Assembly: GCF_025562715.2 (NCBI RefSeq)
Contig: NZ_JAPFCC010000001.1
Span: 1,506,501-1,570,500, forward strand
Direction: 5' to 3'
DNA from: Endozoicomonas gorgoniicola
GTDB taxonomy: Bacteria > Pseudomonadota > Gammaproteobacteria > Pseudomonadales > Endozoicomonadaceae
Length of the DNA stretch: 64,000 bases
Under the pieces are notes generated by a model, which saw only the letters and a program-made list of their open reading frames with translations, ran no database searches and was not told the DNA's origin. Positions 54,455-62,890 of the stretch are shown here, piece by piece. Each line of letters opens with the position of its first letter. Positions within the stretch are counted from its first letter, which is position 1. The position numbers and the translations under genes are program-made.

Positions 54455-56163
54455 GAGCCTGACCGAGAATAGGATTTATCTGATATAATAGCGTTCAAAA
54501 CGCAGCCCTGATGAAGCCTGATGTCGCCACCACCAAAATTCAAGGATAGCCCTGTTGAGTTCGACCAGCACCTGCTGTTTCCAACCAACATCTTTGATCT
54601 TCTTCCCAAAGATCATGACTGCTACATCTATGAGACCATCTTCCAGAACATTGATACCTCGGAAGTTGAAAAGCAGTACCATCACCTTGGACAGCATGCC
54701 TACCCACCCAAGCTGATCGTAGGTATCCTGATCTACGCCTACAGTCATGGTGTATTCAGCTCCCGTGAAATAGAAAAACGGTGTCGGCAGGATCTGGCAT
54801 TCATGTACATCTCTCAGATGAATTGCCCAAACTTCCGGGTCCTGGGGGACTTCCGCAAAAACAACCTGTCGTTTTTTCATGACTGTTTCAAACAGTCCGT
54901 CAAGCTGGCGATGGAGCTGAAACTGGCATCGCTTGGGCATATCAGCCTGGATGGTTCGAAATTCAAAGCCAACAGTTCAAAGCATAAGGCCATGAGCTAC
55001 GGCCGGCTTAAAGCCAAAGAGGCAGAACTCAGCGCTGAGGTTGATGAACTGATCAAAAAAGCCAGCCAGTGCGATCAGGAAGAAGACGACGCCTACAAAG
55101 AAACCAATGGCTACAGTATTCCTGAAGACCTCCTGTTTAAAGAAGAACGGCTGAAGAAAATTAAGGCTGCTAAAAAAGCACTGGAAGAGCGTGAGAAAGC
55201 CCTCAATCCGGACGAGCCAATAGACGACAAGAAACAGATTAGCTTTGCAGACCATGATGCCCGGATGATGAGCAAGAAGGGGTACTGCGAATACAGCTAC
55301 AATGCTCAAATTAATGTAGATGCGGATCACCAGATCATTGTCGGCCAACACATCAGTCAACGCGCCAACGACGTACAGGAAGTAGAGCCTGCTCTTCAGG
55401 CTTTGTCAGAATCTACCGATGGCGCGGCTGTGGATAAATGGAGTATGGACAACGGCTATTTTTCAGGGCCAAATCTGCACACCTTGGATAAACATGGAAT
55501 AGACGGTTATATCGCTACTGACAAGGAAGAAAAACCGGCTGTTACGGACCTTGAAAATACTGATCGAAAATTTGTCAAAGCGGATTTTACATACAATATT
55601 GAAGCTGACGTCTTCATCTGTCCGGCTGGGGAAAAATTGGTTACCAATCCAGCCAGTAAAGCTAAGAGGAAAGGCTACCGGGCAAACAAGGAAGTATGCC
55701 GAGAGTGCGCTTACCGCTCCAGATGCAGTGGCTCCAAGAAAAGTGCAGGCAAGGTAATTCGCACAGACAAGTTTGAAACTGCACGACAAACCATGAATAA
55801 AAAAATGGAAACAAGCGAAGCGAAAGCGGTATACGAACGTCGCAAAGTAATAGCGGAACCGCCGTTTGGTCAGATAAAAAACTCTGGATTCAGGAGTTTC
55901 AGTCTGCGCGGGAAAGAGAAAGTGGAAGCAGAGTTTTCACTGGTATGCACAGTGCATAATTTCAAAAAAATTGTGAAGAAAGCTTTAACGGGGTCACTCA
56001 GTCTTGAGGATTTAAAAAAGGTTGAAAAAGCGGCATAAAGGTAAAGAAAAGCTGTAAATTGGCAAAAATGAGCAAATCAACCTCAAAAAGTGGTTGTTTT
56101 TTGCTCATTTTGAATTTTGCGAAACCTTTAGGAGGACTGCCTAAGCTATTCTCGGTCAGGCTC
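54455..56163 (+). mobile_element. IS1182-family element, copy B
   Basis: 1709 bp, the same length and ends as copy A, placed head-to-tail after a single shared CTAG. Its right CTAG (56164-56167) joins directly to galU sequence. Confidence 0.93.
54521..56038 (+). CDS. IS1182-family transposase, copy B
   Basis: 505 residues, nearly identical to copy A with substitutions such as DLQ/DLL, ARV/ARM, TNL/TDL, RQA/RQT and SLR/SLS, plus silent changes (around 1%). The catalytic region is unchanged, so it is probably functional. Confidence 0.93.
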   Translation: MSPPPKFKDSPVEFDQHLLFPTNIFDLLPKDHDCYIYETIFQNIDTSEVEKQYHHLGQHAYPPKLIVGILIYAYSHGVFSSREIEKRCRQDLAFMYISQMNCPNFRVLGDFRKNNLSFFHDCFKQSVKLAMELKLASLGHISLDGSKFKANSSKHKAMSYGRLKAKEAELSAEVDELIKKASQCDQEEDDAYKETNGYSIPEDLLFKEERLKKIKAAKKALEEREKALNPDEPIDDKKQISFADHDARMMSKKGYCEYSYNAQINVDADHQIIVGQHISQRANDVQEVEPALQALSESTDGAAVDKWSMDNGYFSGPNLHTLDKHGIDGYIATDKEEKPAVTDLENTDRKFVKADFTYNIEADVFICPAGEKLVTNPASKAKRKGYRANKEVCRECAYRSRCSGSKKSAGKVIRTDKFETARQTMNKKMETSEAKAVYERRKVIAEPPFGQIKNSGFRSFSLRGKEKVEAEFSLVCTVHNFKKIVKKALTGSLSLEDLKKVEKAA

Positions 56164-56306
56164 CTAGCAACCTGGCCATTATTGGTCGTTATATCCTGAC
56201 TCCGGATATTTTTGATCTGATCACCGACACTCAGCCAGGAAAAGGTGGTGAAATACAGATCACCGATGCCCTGATGGCTCAGGCTGAACGTGGTTGTGTC
56301 CTAGCG

Positions 56307-57491
56307 CTATGTACGGGACAAAAAATTATAAACTCTTGATTTATCGGGTCTGGAGGGTATGAGCTGACCTTTCCATCAGGTAACCTATCCGGTCTCTCAA
56401 CTCCGTAAAGTTTACCGTTGTCGTACATGGAAGAAGTCAGCTCATTAGCCGAGAAGCTTAAGGCTCATTTACCCCTGCATCAAGCCCGAATCAACTTCAT
56501 CTCACAATTTGTTCTATCTTTGATACGCGCCCGTTCTACTAATCTCTACCGAGTAGCCGAAGAGTTCCAGTCTGAAGCCGATGCCGAATCCAGTTATCGA
56601 CGCATCAAACGGTTCTTTGCTGGTTACGAATACAGCTATGAGCAGTTGGGGGAATTTATCCTGAGCTGCCTCGATATGGATCGCTATACGCTATGCATGG
56701 ACAGAACCAATTGGAAGCATGGCTCTAAGGATGTGAACTATCTGGTGGTCTCTATTTCCTGGCAAGGAAACTCTATACCCATTGTCTGGGAGTGTCTGGA
56801 CAAACGTGGTGGCAACTCCAATACAGATGAACGCATTGCCTTGATAGAGCGGGTTTTGAAGATTATTCCGGCGGAAAAAATTGACAACCTTCTGGCTGAT
56901 CGTGAGTTCATAGGTCATGACTGGTTTGAGTGGTTGCGACAGAAGAAAATATTGTGTCGCCTCCGTATAAAAGGTGATGTCGCAGTAGAGCATGACAATC
57001 GCAAAACCACAGCGGGGAAGCTTTGCCGTAGTGTGAAGTTTAATCAAACCGTCACTTGGCATACCAGAAAAAAAGTGGCGGGAGTACCGCTTTACATTGC
57101 TGCGCACCGCACCTTGAAAGGGTTGCTCATAGTTGTGGCTACTGAAAAGCCGGACGGCATGATCGAGGACTATTACAAACGCTGGGATATAGAAACGCTG
57201 TTTGGTTGTTTGAAAAGTCGTGGGTTCGATATGGAGTCTACACATATGACGAAGCACGACCGCATGGACAAACTTATGGGACTCCTCGCCATTGCGTTCG
57301 CGTGGTGTCTGCTTGTGGGGCACTGGCATTACGGTGAGGCTAATCAGCTCCCACTGAATAAACATAACAGACCAGCAAAAAGTCTGTTCAGACTGGGGCT
57401 TGACATGCTCAGACGAGTACTTAAAAACAAATGCGCAAAAAATGATCAGATTGCATTTCAGGAGCTGTTAAATGTTTTGTCCCGTACATAG
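56307..57491 (+). mobile_element. IS4-family insertion sequence in galU
   Basis: 1185 bp with perfect 17-base inverted ends starting CTATGTACGGGACAAAA, flanked by the 9-bp duplication GTCCTAGCG (56298-56306 and 57492-57500). Confidence 0.93.
56427..57491 (+). CDS. IS4-family transposase
   Basis: 354 residues from the ATG; a TTG three codons upstream is possible. DDE elements: CMDRTNWKHG (first Asp), LLADREFIGHDWF (second Asp) and the YREK-type block YYKRWDIETLFGCLKSRGFD with the Glu. The TAG stop is formed by the last three bases of the right inverted repeat, so coding runs to the very end of the element. Intact. Confidence 0.92.
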   Translation: MEEVSSLAEKLKAHLPLHQARINFISQFVLSLIRARSTNLYRVAEEFQSEADAESSYRRIKRFFAGYEYSYEQLGEFILSCLDMDRYTLCMDRTNWKHGSKDVNYLVVSISWQGNSIPIVWECLDKRGGNSNTDERIALIERVLKIIPAEKIDNLLADREFIGHDWFEWLRQKKILCRLRIKGDVAVEHDNRKTTAGKLCRSVKFNQTVTWHTRKKVAGVPLYIAAHRTLKGLLIVVATEKPDGMIEDYYKRWDIETLFGCLKSRGFDMESTHMTKHDRMDKLMGLLAIAFAWCLLVGHWHYGEANQLPLNKHNRPAKSLFRLGLDMLRRVLKNKCAKNDQIAFQELLNVLSRT

Positions 57492-57638
57492 GTCCTAGCG
57501 TACAAATTCAAGGGGCAGCGTTTCGATTGTGGCAGTATTGAAGGTTTTATAGAGGCCACGAATTACTGTTATGATACGTTCCGCAAGTAACTGATTGTTT
57601 GTCGCCAGAGATACTACTGGCTGTCAATAGTATCTGAA

Positions 57639-57679
57639 AGGCATACAGGAGCCAATTACAGCGCCTGTATGCCTTTTTT
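57639..57679 (+). terminator. rho-independent terminator downstream of galU
   Basis: A perfect 11-bp stem, AGGCATACAGG (57639-57649) with CCTGTATGCCT (57664-57674), followed by five T residues. Confidence 0.92.
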
Positions 57680-57723
57680 ATTGTCTGTATTTTCGTTAAT
57701 AAAAGTTGTAGCGCTTAATCATT

Positions 57724-58521
57724 ATGGATGCTGTTCAAATTACTGTACTCGCCCTGATACAGGGCATTACCGAGTTTCTGCCTATTTCCAGCTCAGGACA
57801 CCTGATTCTTCCAGCGCAACTGCTGGGTTGGGAGGACCAGGGAATTGCCTTTGATGCTGCGGTGCATATCGGCACACTGGTTGCCGTGATGTTGTATTTT
57901 CGCAAGGATATCTGGTTGCTGATCCGAGACTGGACGCTTTCACTGGCAGGCAAAGGAACCACAGAATACAGCCGGATGGCATGGTACGTTGGATTGGCGA
58001 CATTTCCTGCGGTTATTTTCGGGTTGTTGCTGAAAATGTATGGGATTGACGAAGCCATGCGCTCCACGCATGTCATTATTGCTACAACTCTGATATTTGG
58101 CACCCTGATGGGCGTTGCTGATTATTTTGGCAAACGTAAAACCAGTATGTCAGGTATGACTCTGAAATCTGCCATGGCGATTGGTTTTGCCCAAGCCATC
58201 GCCCTGATTCCGGGTACTTCACGCTCCGGAATCACCATTACTGCTGCCCTGATGCTCGGTTTTAAACGGGAAACCGCCGCACGATTTTCTTTCCTGCTCT
58301 CAATCCCCGTTACACTGGGTGCCAGTTTGCTGGTGATCCTGGATCTGGTGAAATCTACTGAGGTGGTGATCTGGAGTGAACTGATCGCCGGAGCGCTGAT
58401 TTCCGGTGCCAGTGCTATGCTATGTATTCATTTTTTCCTTGGCATGATCAGTCGGGCAGGATTGATGCCATTTGTCATTTATCGACTGTTACTGGCTCTG
58501 ATGTTATTAATCATTATTTAA
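57724..58521 (+). CDS. uppP: undecaprenyl-diphosphatase UppP (BacA)
   Basis: 265 residues and about eight membrane helices. Signatures are GITEFLPISSSGHLIL near residue 15 (catalytic Glu region) and IALIPGTSRSGITITAALMLGF near 160 (PGxSRSG). The enzyme dephosphorylates undecaprenyl diphosphate so the lipid carrier can be reused for peptidoglycan and surface polysaccharides, which fits its place beside a polysaccharide locus. It is not obviously in an operon with galU, since a terminator lies between. Confidence 0.95.
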   Translation: MDAVQITVLALIQGITEFLPISSSGHLILPAQLLGWEDQGIAFDAAVHIGTLVAVMLYFRKDIWLLIRDWTLSLAGKGTTEYSRMAWYVGLATFPAVIFGLLLKMYGIDEAMRSTHVIIATTLIFGTLMGVADYFGKRKTSMSGMTLKSAMAIGFAQAIALIPGTSRSGITITAALMLGFKRETAARFSFLLSIPVTLGASLLVILDLVKSTEVVIWSELIAGALISGASAMLCIHFFLGMISRAGLMPFVIYRLLLALMLLIII

Positions 58522-58914
58522 TTAAGGCTTTGAACGTGACAGAAGCCCTGAGTACTCTGGGGATGTTGGTCGAATTCTGGGTGTTGTTGGTACCAAAGAA
58601 AGTCTCTATCCGGTGATGATTGGTATTGGTATTGGTATTGGTATTATTAATGCCTTTATTGCAATGTTTTTGATGAATATTCTTATCTGAAACAGACAGC
58701 TATTGTTAAGACATTTCGGGCAGTACGTTCTGTAAAAGATGTACTGACTTAAAATTAGAAGGTCATTTGCATTATGCACTGGCTTTTTTTGTACCTTTCG
58801 TGACCGGACAGATTGCACGAATGTTTCCTCATTGAAATTCAGTCAATCAGTCAATAAGATTGCGGCAGCTATTAAGCTGTTAAGCATTCTACATATTAAC
58901 CAGCGCAGGATTAC
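58522..58914. other. gap with a repeat and a small hydrophobic frame
   Basis: No confident gene. A plus-strand frame directly after uppP (58526-58690) lacks a good start but reads as coding-like text (GDVGRILGVVGTKESLYPVM, then a hydrophobic Gly-Ile repeat), perhaps a remnant of a membrane protein. ATTGGT is repeated four times at 58619-58642. Confidence 0.35.
58619..58642. repeat. 6-bp tandem repeat, four copies
   Basis: ATTGGT x 4, encoding alternating Ile-Gly in the frame noted for the surrounding gap. Confidence 0.9.
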
Positions 58915-59736
58915 ATGACCGATTCTTCTGTAAAATTTATTGCCACTGATATGGACGGAACCCTGCTTGATGGACAGGGACAGCTGGACTCAGCCTTTTT
59001 TGATCTCCATCAGCAACTTGAACAAAGAGGTATTCTGTTTGCTGCTGCTTCCGGAAGACAATACTACAGTCTGAGAGAAACGTTCAAGCCAATCAAAGAT
59101 CGGATGATTTTTATTGCTGAAAACGGCACGCTGGTTATGCATAAAGACAAAGAGTTGTATAGCTGCACCATTAATAAGACAGCTACTCACCAAATTATTG
59201 ATGAGGCCAGGGGCGTTCAGGGAGCCCATCTGGTGCTGTGTGGTAAACGATCGGCTTATGTTGAAACCAGCGATCAACAGGCGATGGCTGAAATTAAGAA
59301 GTATCACCATCGTTGCGAACAGGTCGATGATCTGAAAAGGGTTGAAGATGATTTCATCAAAGTAGCGATCTGCCATTTTGATGGTACTGAGGAAAATGTT
59401 TACCCTACGCTTAAACAGCGGTTTGGTAATGATCATCAGGTGGTAGTCAGTGGTCAAATCTGGCTGGATCTGATGAATATTGAAGCCTCTAAGGGTAAAG
59501 CCATTGAATACCTGCAAAAGTCTCTGGGTTTTACCTATGAGCAAACCATGAGTTTTGGTGATTACTTCAATGACATTGAAATGCTGCAGGCCAGTTACTA
59601 TTCCTATGCTGTAGAAAACGCTCACAAAGACGTGAAAGCTTTTGCTCGTTTTAATGCTCCAAGTAATGAGCAGTTCGGGGTTATGCAAGTTATCAGGAAG
59701 TTACTGGATAATTCTTCATCGCTGTGTATTGCTTGA
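58915..59736 (+). CDS. Cof-type HAD-IIB hydrolase (YbjI/SupH-like)
   Basis: 273 residues. Motif I is ATDMDGTLLD (nucleophile Asp at about 11), motif II is AAASGRQYYSL, Lys motif III is in NIEASKGKAIEYL, and motif IV is SFGDYFNDIEML. A C2-type cap lies between. Such enzymes dephosphorylate sugar phosphates or FMN-like compounds. The spacing and the ASGRQYYS and AENGTLV text resemble E. coli YbjI. AGGA precedes the ATG. A terminator follows. Confidence 0.92.
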   Translation: MTDSSVKFIATDMDGTLLDGQGQLDSAFFDLHQQLEQRGILFAAASGRQYYSLRETFKPIKDRMIFIAENGTLVMHKDKELYSCTINKTATHQIIDEARGVQGAHLVLCGKRSAYVETSDQQAMAEIKKYHHRCEQVDDLKRVEDDFIKVAICHFDGTEENVYPTLKQRFGNDHQVVVSGQIWLDLMNIEASKGKAIEYLQKSLGFTYEQTMSFGDYFNDIEMLQASYYSYAVENAHKDVKAFARFNAPSNEQFGVMQVIRKLLDNSSSLCIA

Positions 59737-59747
59737 AAAGCAAAGCG

Positions 59748-59780
59748 AAGGATCAGCTGTTTATTCAGTTGATCCTTTAC
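59748..59780 (+). terminator. terminator of the HAD gene
   Basis: AAGGATCAGCTG (59748-59759) pairs with CAGTTGATCCTT (59766-59777), 12 pairs including one G-T, with a 6-base loop and a short T run. Confidence 0.75.
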
Positions 59781-59950
59781 TGAAAAGGCATTTATTTTAT
59801 TCGCTATACAGCTTGTTTTTGGTCAGGATAATAAACTCAGGGACCGAGTTTTCTGAATTATCTGGTTTAGGGAAGATTAATCAGGATAGGTGATCGTTAA
59901 GCAGAAGCTTAAATGATCAGCAAGGCAAGTACTCTTTTCTAAAAATTTAT

Positions 59951-60027
59951 TGGTCGGAGCGAGAGGATTTGAACCTCCGACCCCCACAACCCCATTGTGG
60001 TGCGCTACCAGGCTGCGCTACGCTCCG
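59951..60027 (-). tRNA. tRNA-Pro (anticodon UGG)
   Basis: 77 nt including encoded CCA. The acceptor stem CGGAGCG/CGCTCCG pairs perfectly. The D-arm AGCGCAGCCTGGTAGCGC, the anticodon loop ATGGGGT within CACAATGGGGTTGTG and the T-arm GGAGGTTCAAATCCTCT match the enterobacterial tRNA-Pro(UGG) pattern. Confidence 0.96.
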
Positions 60028-60346
60028 ACAGGCAGCGTTACTGCTCATGTGCGCCTATAATACCTTGATTTTGTTAGAGTTCAACCATTATCTTTGAACG
60101 TCCTGCCTGTCTGTAAGTTCAAGTCAAGCCTGAAAAAAACAGCAAAGACCATAAGACATAAGCGGGTGATCCCTCTAAGTCCAGTTTTTGACGCAGGAAA
60201 CAGATTTGCTGCCAGATTGACTGAGCGTTGTCAGTTATTAAGCAGAATTTTTTAAAATATTGAGCTTAATTCAAAGCAGGCAGGTTTTCAGGCTTACTTA
60301 ACTACTATTAAAAAATCACCTGTTGACCATAAAATAAGAAACGCCT
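60028..60346. other. tRNA and effector-like gene upstream region
   Basis: No gene seen. It is expected to hold the minus-strand tRNA promoter and the plus-strand promoter of the next gene. Confidence 0.4.
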
Positions 60347-61822
60347 ATGTCAGGTTTTCCCGAAAACAAATTATCACTGAACCTTCAGACTGCTGGGTTC
60401 AAGGCTTCCGATCAAAATGCTGAGCCTGTTGACGGTAGTGGTCTGGGCAGGGACAAAATATCCGCTGTTCCGGAGCCGGTAAAATATCTGTCAAAGCAGC
60501 AGTCAGCCAGTACTGGTGGTATACCCAGGCACATGTTGCTCAGGGAGAGAATGACCCGGGTGCTTCCCCCTGAAGCCGTTAAACAGATACTTAATAATCC
60601 CAAACCCAGCCAGATTCGTAATGGAAACAGTACCAGCAAGACATCAAAACCATCTACCAAGCCAGCAATTCCTCCCAAGCCAAACCTAAAGTCAAAGGCC
60701 AGACATCAAGTTTCCACCAAACCACCCATTCCTCCCAAGCCTGATTTAAAGTCAAAGGCTTCTCAGGCTGAACTTCTGACAGGTCAAACTGAACTGCCCG
60801 GGGCCTCTGTTGAAGCAAACCGGGATATACCTCCACTGGTACCCTCCGGCAGAGCCGGTATAAAGGCGTTGCCATTACCCAAGACTGTTGGGCAAATTGT
60901 CAAAAACGGACTGGAAGCGAAGGATGTAAAAAGCCTGCAGAAGGCGTTCACGCAATACACTACCAAGGTCATGGACCACGTTAAGGAGCATTACCAGGGC
61001 AGCAGTCCGCCAGCAGAACTCCAGGAAGCGTTTTACAGTGGCATGATTGAACTGGTCACTCATGGTAGCTATCTCACATACTCGTCGTTTAATGTTTCAG
61101 GTGTAACCCTCTTTAAACCACAGAACAAGAAAAAGCTGGCATTACAGGCTTCTACAATATTGCAGATTCAACAGGCAGGAAAAGCCAAAGACGGGGCGAT
61201 GGTGGGTAGCTATACCAGCAATTTAATTCAAAAAGGTTCAATGACCCATGAGAAGCAGGAGTTCCTGTTTCGAACCTGTATGGGGCTGGAGCCGGTTTCT
61301 GGCATAGCCCTGCGGGAGGACTTAAAAAACACGATAAGGGAAATCGACAAGCTTGAGATACAGCTGACCAGTCCGAAAACAGATGATGATAAGCGTGGGG
61401 GGCTGGAAAAAAAACTACAAAACAAACGTTCAGCTGTGACACGACTGCGTAACATGATCCAATCTCAGGATCAGCTTATGAAAGAAGGAGAAAGGCGCTC
61501 ACTGGATGATGTCTGGGATCAGAATTACGCCCTGCTGGAACAGCGGCTAACGACACGCCTGCATAAAGACCTGCAAACCTACCATGACCTCCCACTGTTT
61601 TCCTCGTCCAGAAAAGCCTTTTTAAGCGCTGACAGGATTCTGCGAACCGCTGAGCCCGAGTTGAAAAAAGATGCTGAAGGGACAGCAATGGGTAAGATAA
61701 AGCTACTGGAAGAGGAAGGATATACGGTCGAGTCGCTGACCCGCGATATTCTTGCTGAACGAAAAGCGGGCATTAAAAGCATACTGGAAGAAGCCATAAA
61801 GGCATACAAGCCCAAGTCATAG
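60347..61822 (+). CDS. effector-like protein with duplicated proline-rich motifs
   Basis: 491 residues and no signal peptide. Residues about 1-150 look disordered. Residues 104-143 are two 20-residue repeats (60 bp each, 60656-60715 and 60716-60775) carrying IPPKPNLK and PPIPPKPDLK. These match the class II SH3-ligand consensus PxxPx(K/R) and would suit binding of eukaryotic signalling proteins. From about 175 onward the protein is helical, with a coiled-coil-like stretch at about 330-380 rich in Lys/Glu/Gln. I do not recognise the family. A role as a type III-type effector is inference. Confidence 0.65.
   Translation: MSGFPENKLSLNLQTAGFKASDQNAEPVDGSGLGRDKISAVPEPVKYLSKQQSASTGGIPRHMLLRERMTRVLPPEAVKQILNNPKPSQIRNGNSTSKTSKPSTKPAIPPKPNLKSKARHQVSTKPPIPPKPDLKSKASQAELLTGQTELPGASVEANRDIPPLVPSGRAGIKALPLPKTVGQIVKNGLEAKDVKSLQKAFTQYTTKVMDHVKEHYQGSSPPAELQEAFYSGMIELVTHGSYLTYSSFNVSGVTLFKPQNKKKLALQASTILQIQQAGKAKDGAMVGSYTSNLIQKGSMTHEKQEFLFRTCMGLEPVSGIALREDLKNTIREIDKLEIQLTSPKTDDDKRGGLEKKLQNKRSAVTRLRNMIQSQDQLMKEGERRSLDDVWDQNYALLEQRLTTRLHKDLQTYHDLPLFSSSRKAFLSADRILRTAEPELKKDAEGTAMGKIKLLEEEGYTVESLTRDILAERKAGIKSILEEAIKAYKPKS
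60656..60775 (+). repeat. 60-bp in-frame tandem duplication
   Basis: Two diverged copies, each encoding K-P-x-I-P-P-K-P-x-L-K-S-K-A plus a spacer. Synonymous changes between them show the duplication is not recent. Confidence 0.8.
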
Positions 61823-61946
61823 GATGATTCAGGATATTTACCTCCCTTCTGGTTTCTACACAGCCCATTGTGATTCCGGCACTGTTATGTATTGGTAAGC
61901 TTGTGATACTCTGTCACCGTTGATAACAAGATGTAGAATCCGACTC

Positions 61947-62843
61947 ATGGTTAGAGCGAATCAACTCATTCATACCCTCCGGCAAGTTTGCCTGTCGCCT
62001 GTCAGAACCGCATTTCTGCTGACGACCATTATTCCCATGACTGCCACAGCACTCGATCTTCAGCCGTATCCGGCTGCTTCTGTCAGTCTCAGGGTTGATG
62101 AACAGCGCAGTAACCACCCGATTGTCAGCAGCCCAATGAAAAAGGTGAACAGTGTCGTACTGGCGGATGAAATGCAGCGTCTGGATGGACACCTGGAAAG
62201 ACGGGTTTATCAACTGCCATCAGGTCACGAAAGTGACGATGGTTACCAGTTTTTTATACAACAGTTAAAAGCCCGGAATGTTGAGCCCTTGTTCAGTTGT
62301 GACAGCTTTGGTTGTGGTGACAGTAATTTCTGGGCCAACAATATTTTTCGTGTATCAACACTCTACGGCATGAGCAGAGAACAGCACTACTTTCTTGGCA
62401 GGAAAGTAAGACCAGAGGAAGTCGTTTACTACACCGTGTACTCCGTTAAGCGGGGGAATCGCCGGGTTTATACACTGGTGGATGAATTCACCGTAGAGGC
62501 TGGGGCGGAATCAGGCAGTGATGATTCCCCCATGGCTTTTTATATTGACCGGCTGCCAGTCAATGCTGATCAGTTGTCGCGTAATGATACGTATCGCGAA
62601 GTACTTTCAGCACTCAAGCGTGATGGTTCACGACAGTTGCTGGTTAATATAGAGTTACCTGTCACCCTGTCTGAGGGTGTTAAAGGTGCAGATGAACAGA
62701 TAGTCACCCGGCAGCGGCAGCAGGCTATGTTGCAGGAACAGCTGAAGGCTGATGGCATAACGTCTGACCGGTTCAGAGTATTATCATCCTACAGCACATC
62801 GTCCAGCCGCCAGGCAGGCATCAGGCTGTTGTTGACCCAGTAA
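61947..62843 (+). CDS. DUF4892-like secreted protein
   Basis: 298 residues from the ATG at 61947; an upstream TTG in the same frame is possible but gives a poor leader. A signal peptide covers about 1-36 (AFLLTTIIPMTATALD). The mature part has CDSFGCGDSNFWANNIF and LYGMSREQHYF, which I associate from memory with DUF4892 proteins of gammaproteobacteria. It is probably periplasmic; function unknown. Confidence 0.75.
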   Translation: MVRANQLIHTLRQVCLSPVRTAFLLTTIIPMTATALDLQPYPAASVSLRVDEQRSNHPIVSSPMKKVNSVVLADEMQRLDGHLERRVYQLPSGHESDDGYQFFIQQLKARNVEPLFSCDSFGCGDSNFWANNIFRVSTLYGMSREQHYFLGRKVRPEEVVYYTVYSVKRGNRRVYTLVDEFTVEAGAESGSDDSPMAFYIDRLPVNADQLSRNDTYREVLSALKRDGSRQLLVNIELPVTLSEGVKGADEQIVTRQRQQAMLQEQLKADGITSDRFRVLSSYSTSSSRQAGIRLLLTQ

Positions 62844-62890
62844 GTCTTTTATACAGGGCTCTTTGATCGATTCCACTGAAAAATAGCCAG

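Larger units (their letters stand above)
56166..57590 (+). pseudogene. galU: galU 3' remnant, split by an IS4 element
   Basis: The final 73 codons of UTP-glucose-1-phosphate uridylyltransferase survive. SNLAIIGRYIL and PGKGGEIQITDAL lie before the IS4 element, and AYKFKGQRFDCGSIEGFIEA after it. Removing IS4 and one GTCCTAGCG copy restores the frame exactly. The first three quarters of the gene, including the nucleotide-binding start, is absent and replaced by IS1182. GalU makes UDP-glucose, a precursor for capsule and LPS, so this copy is dead; another may exist elsewhere. A strong terminator follows. Confidence 0.9.

Noticed and set aside
56691..57365. 224-codon minus-strand frame inside the IS4 transposase
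   Set aside because: Antisense shadow of an intact transposase with clear DDE motifs; no independent start signal.
58990..59688. 232-codon minus-strand frame inside the HAD hydrolase gene
   Set aside because: The sense strand encodes all four HAD motifs in order; the antisense frame has no recognisable features.
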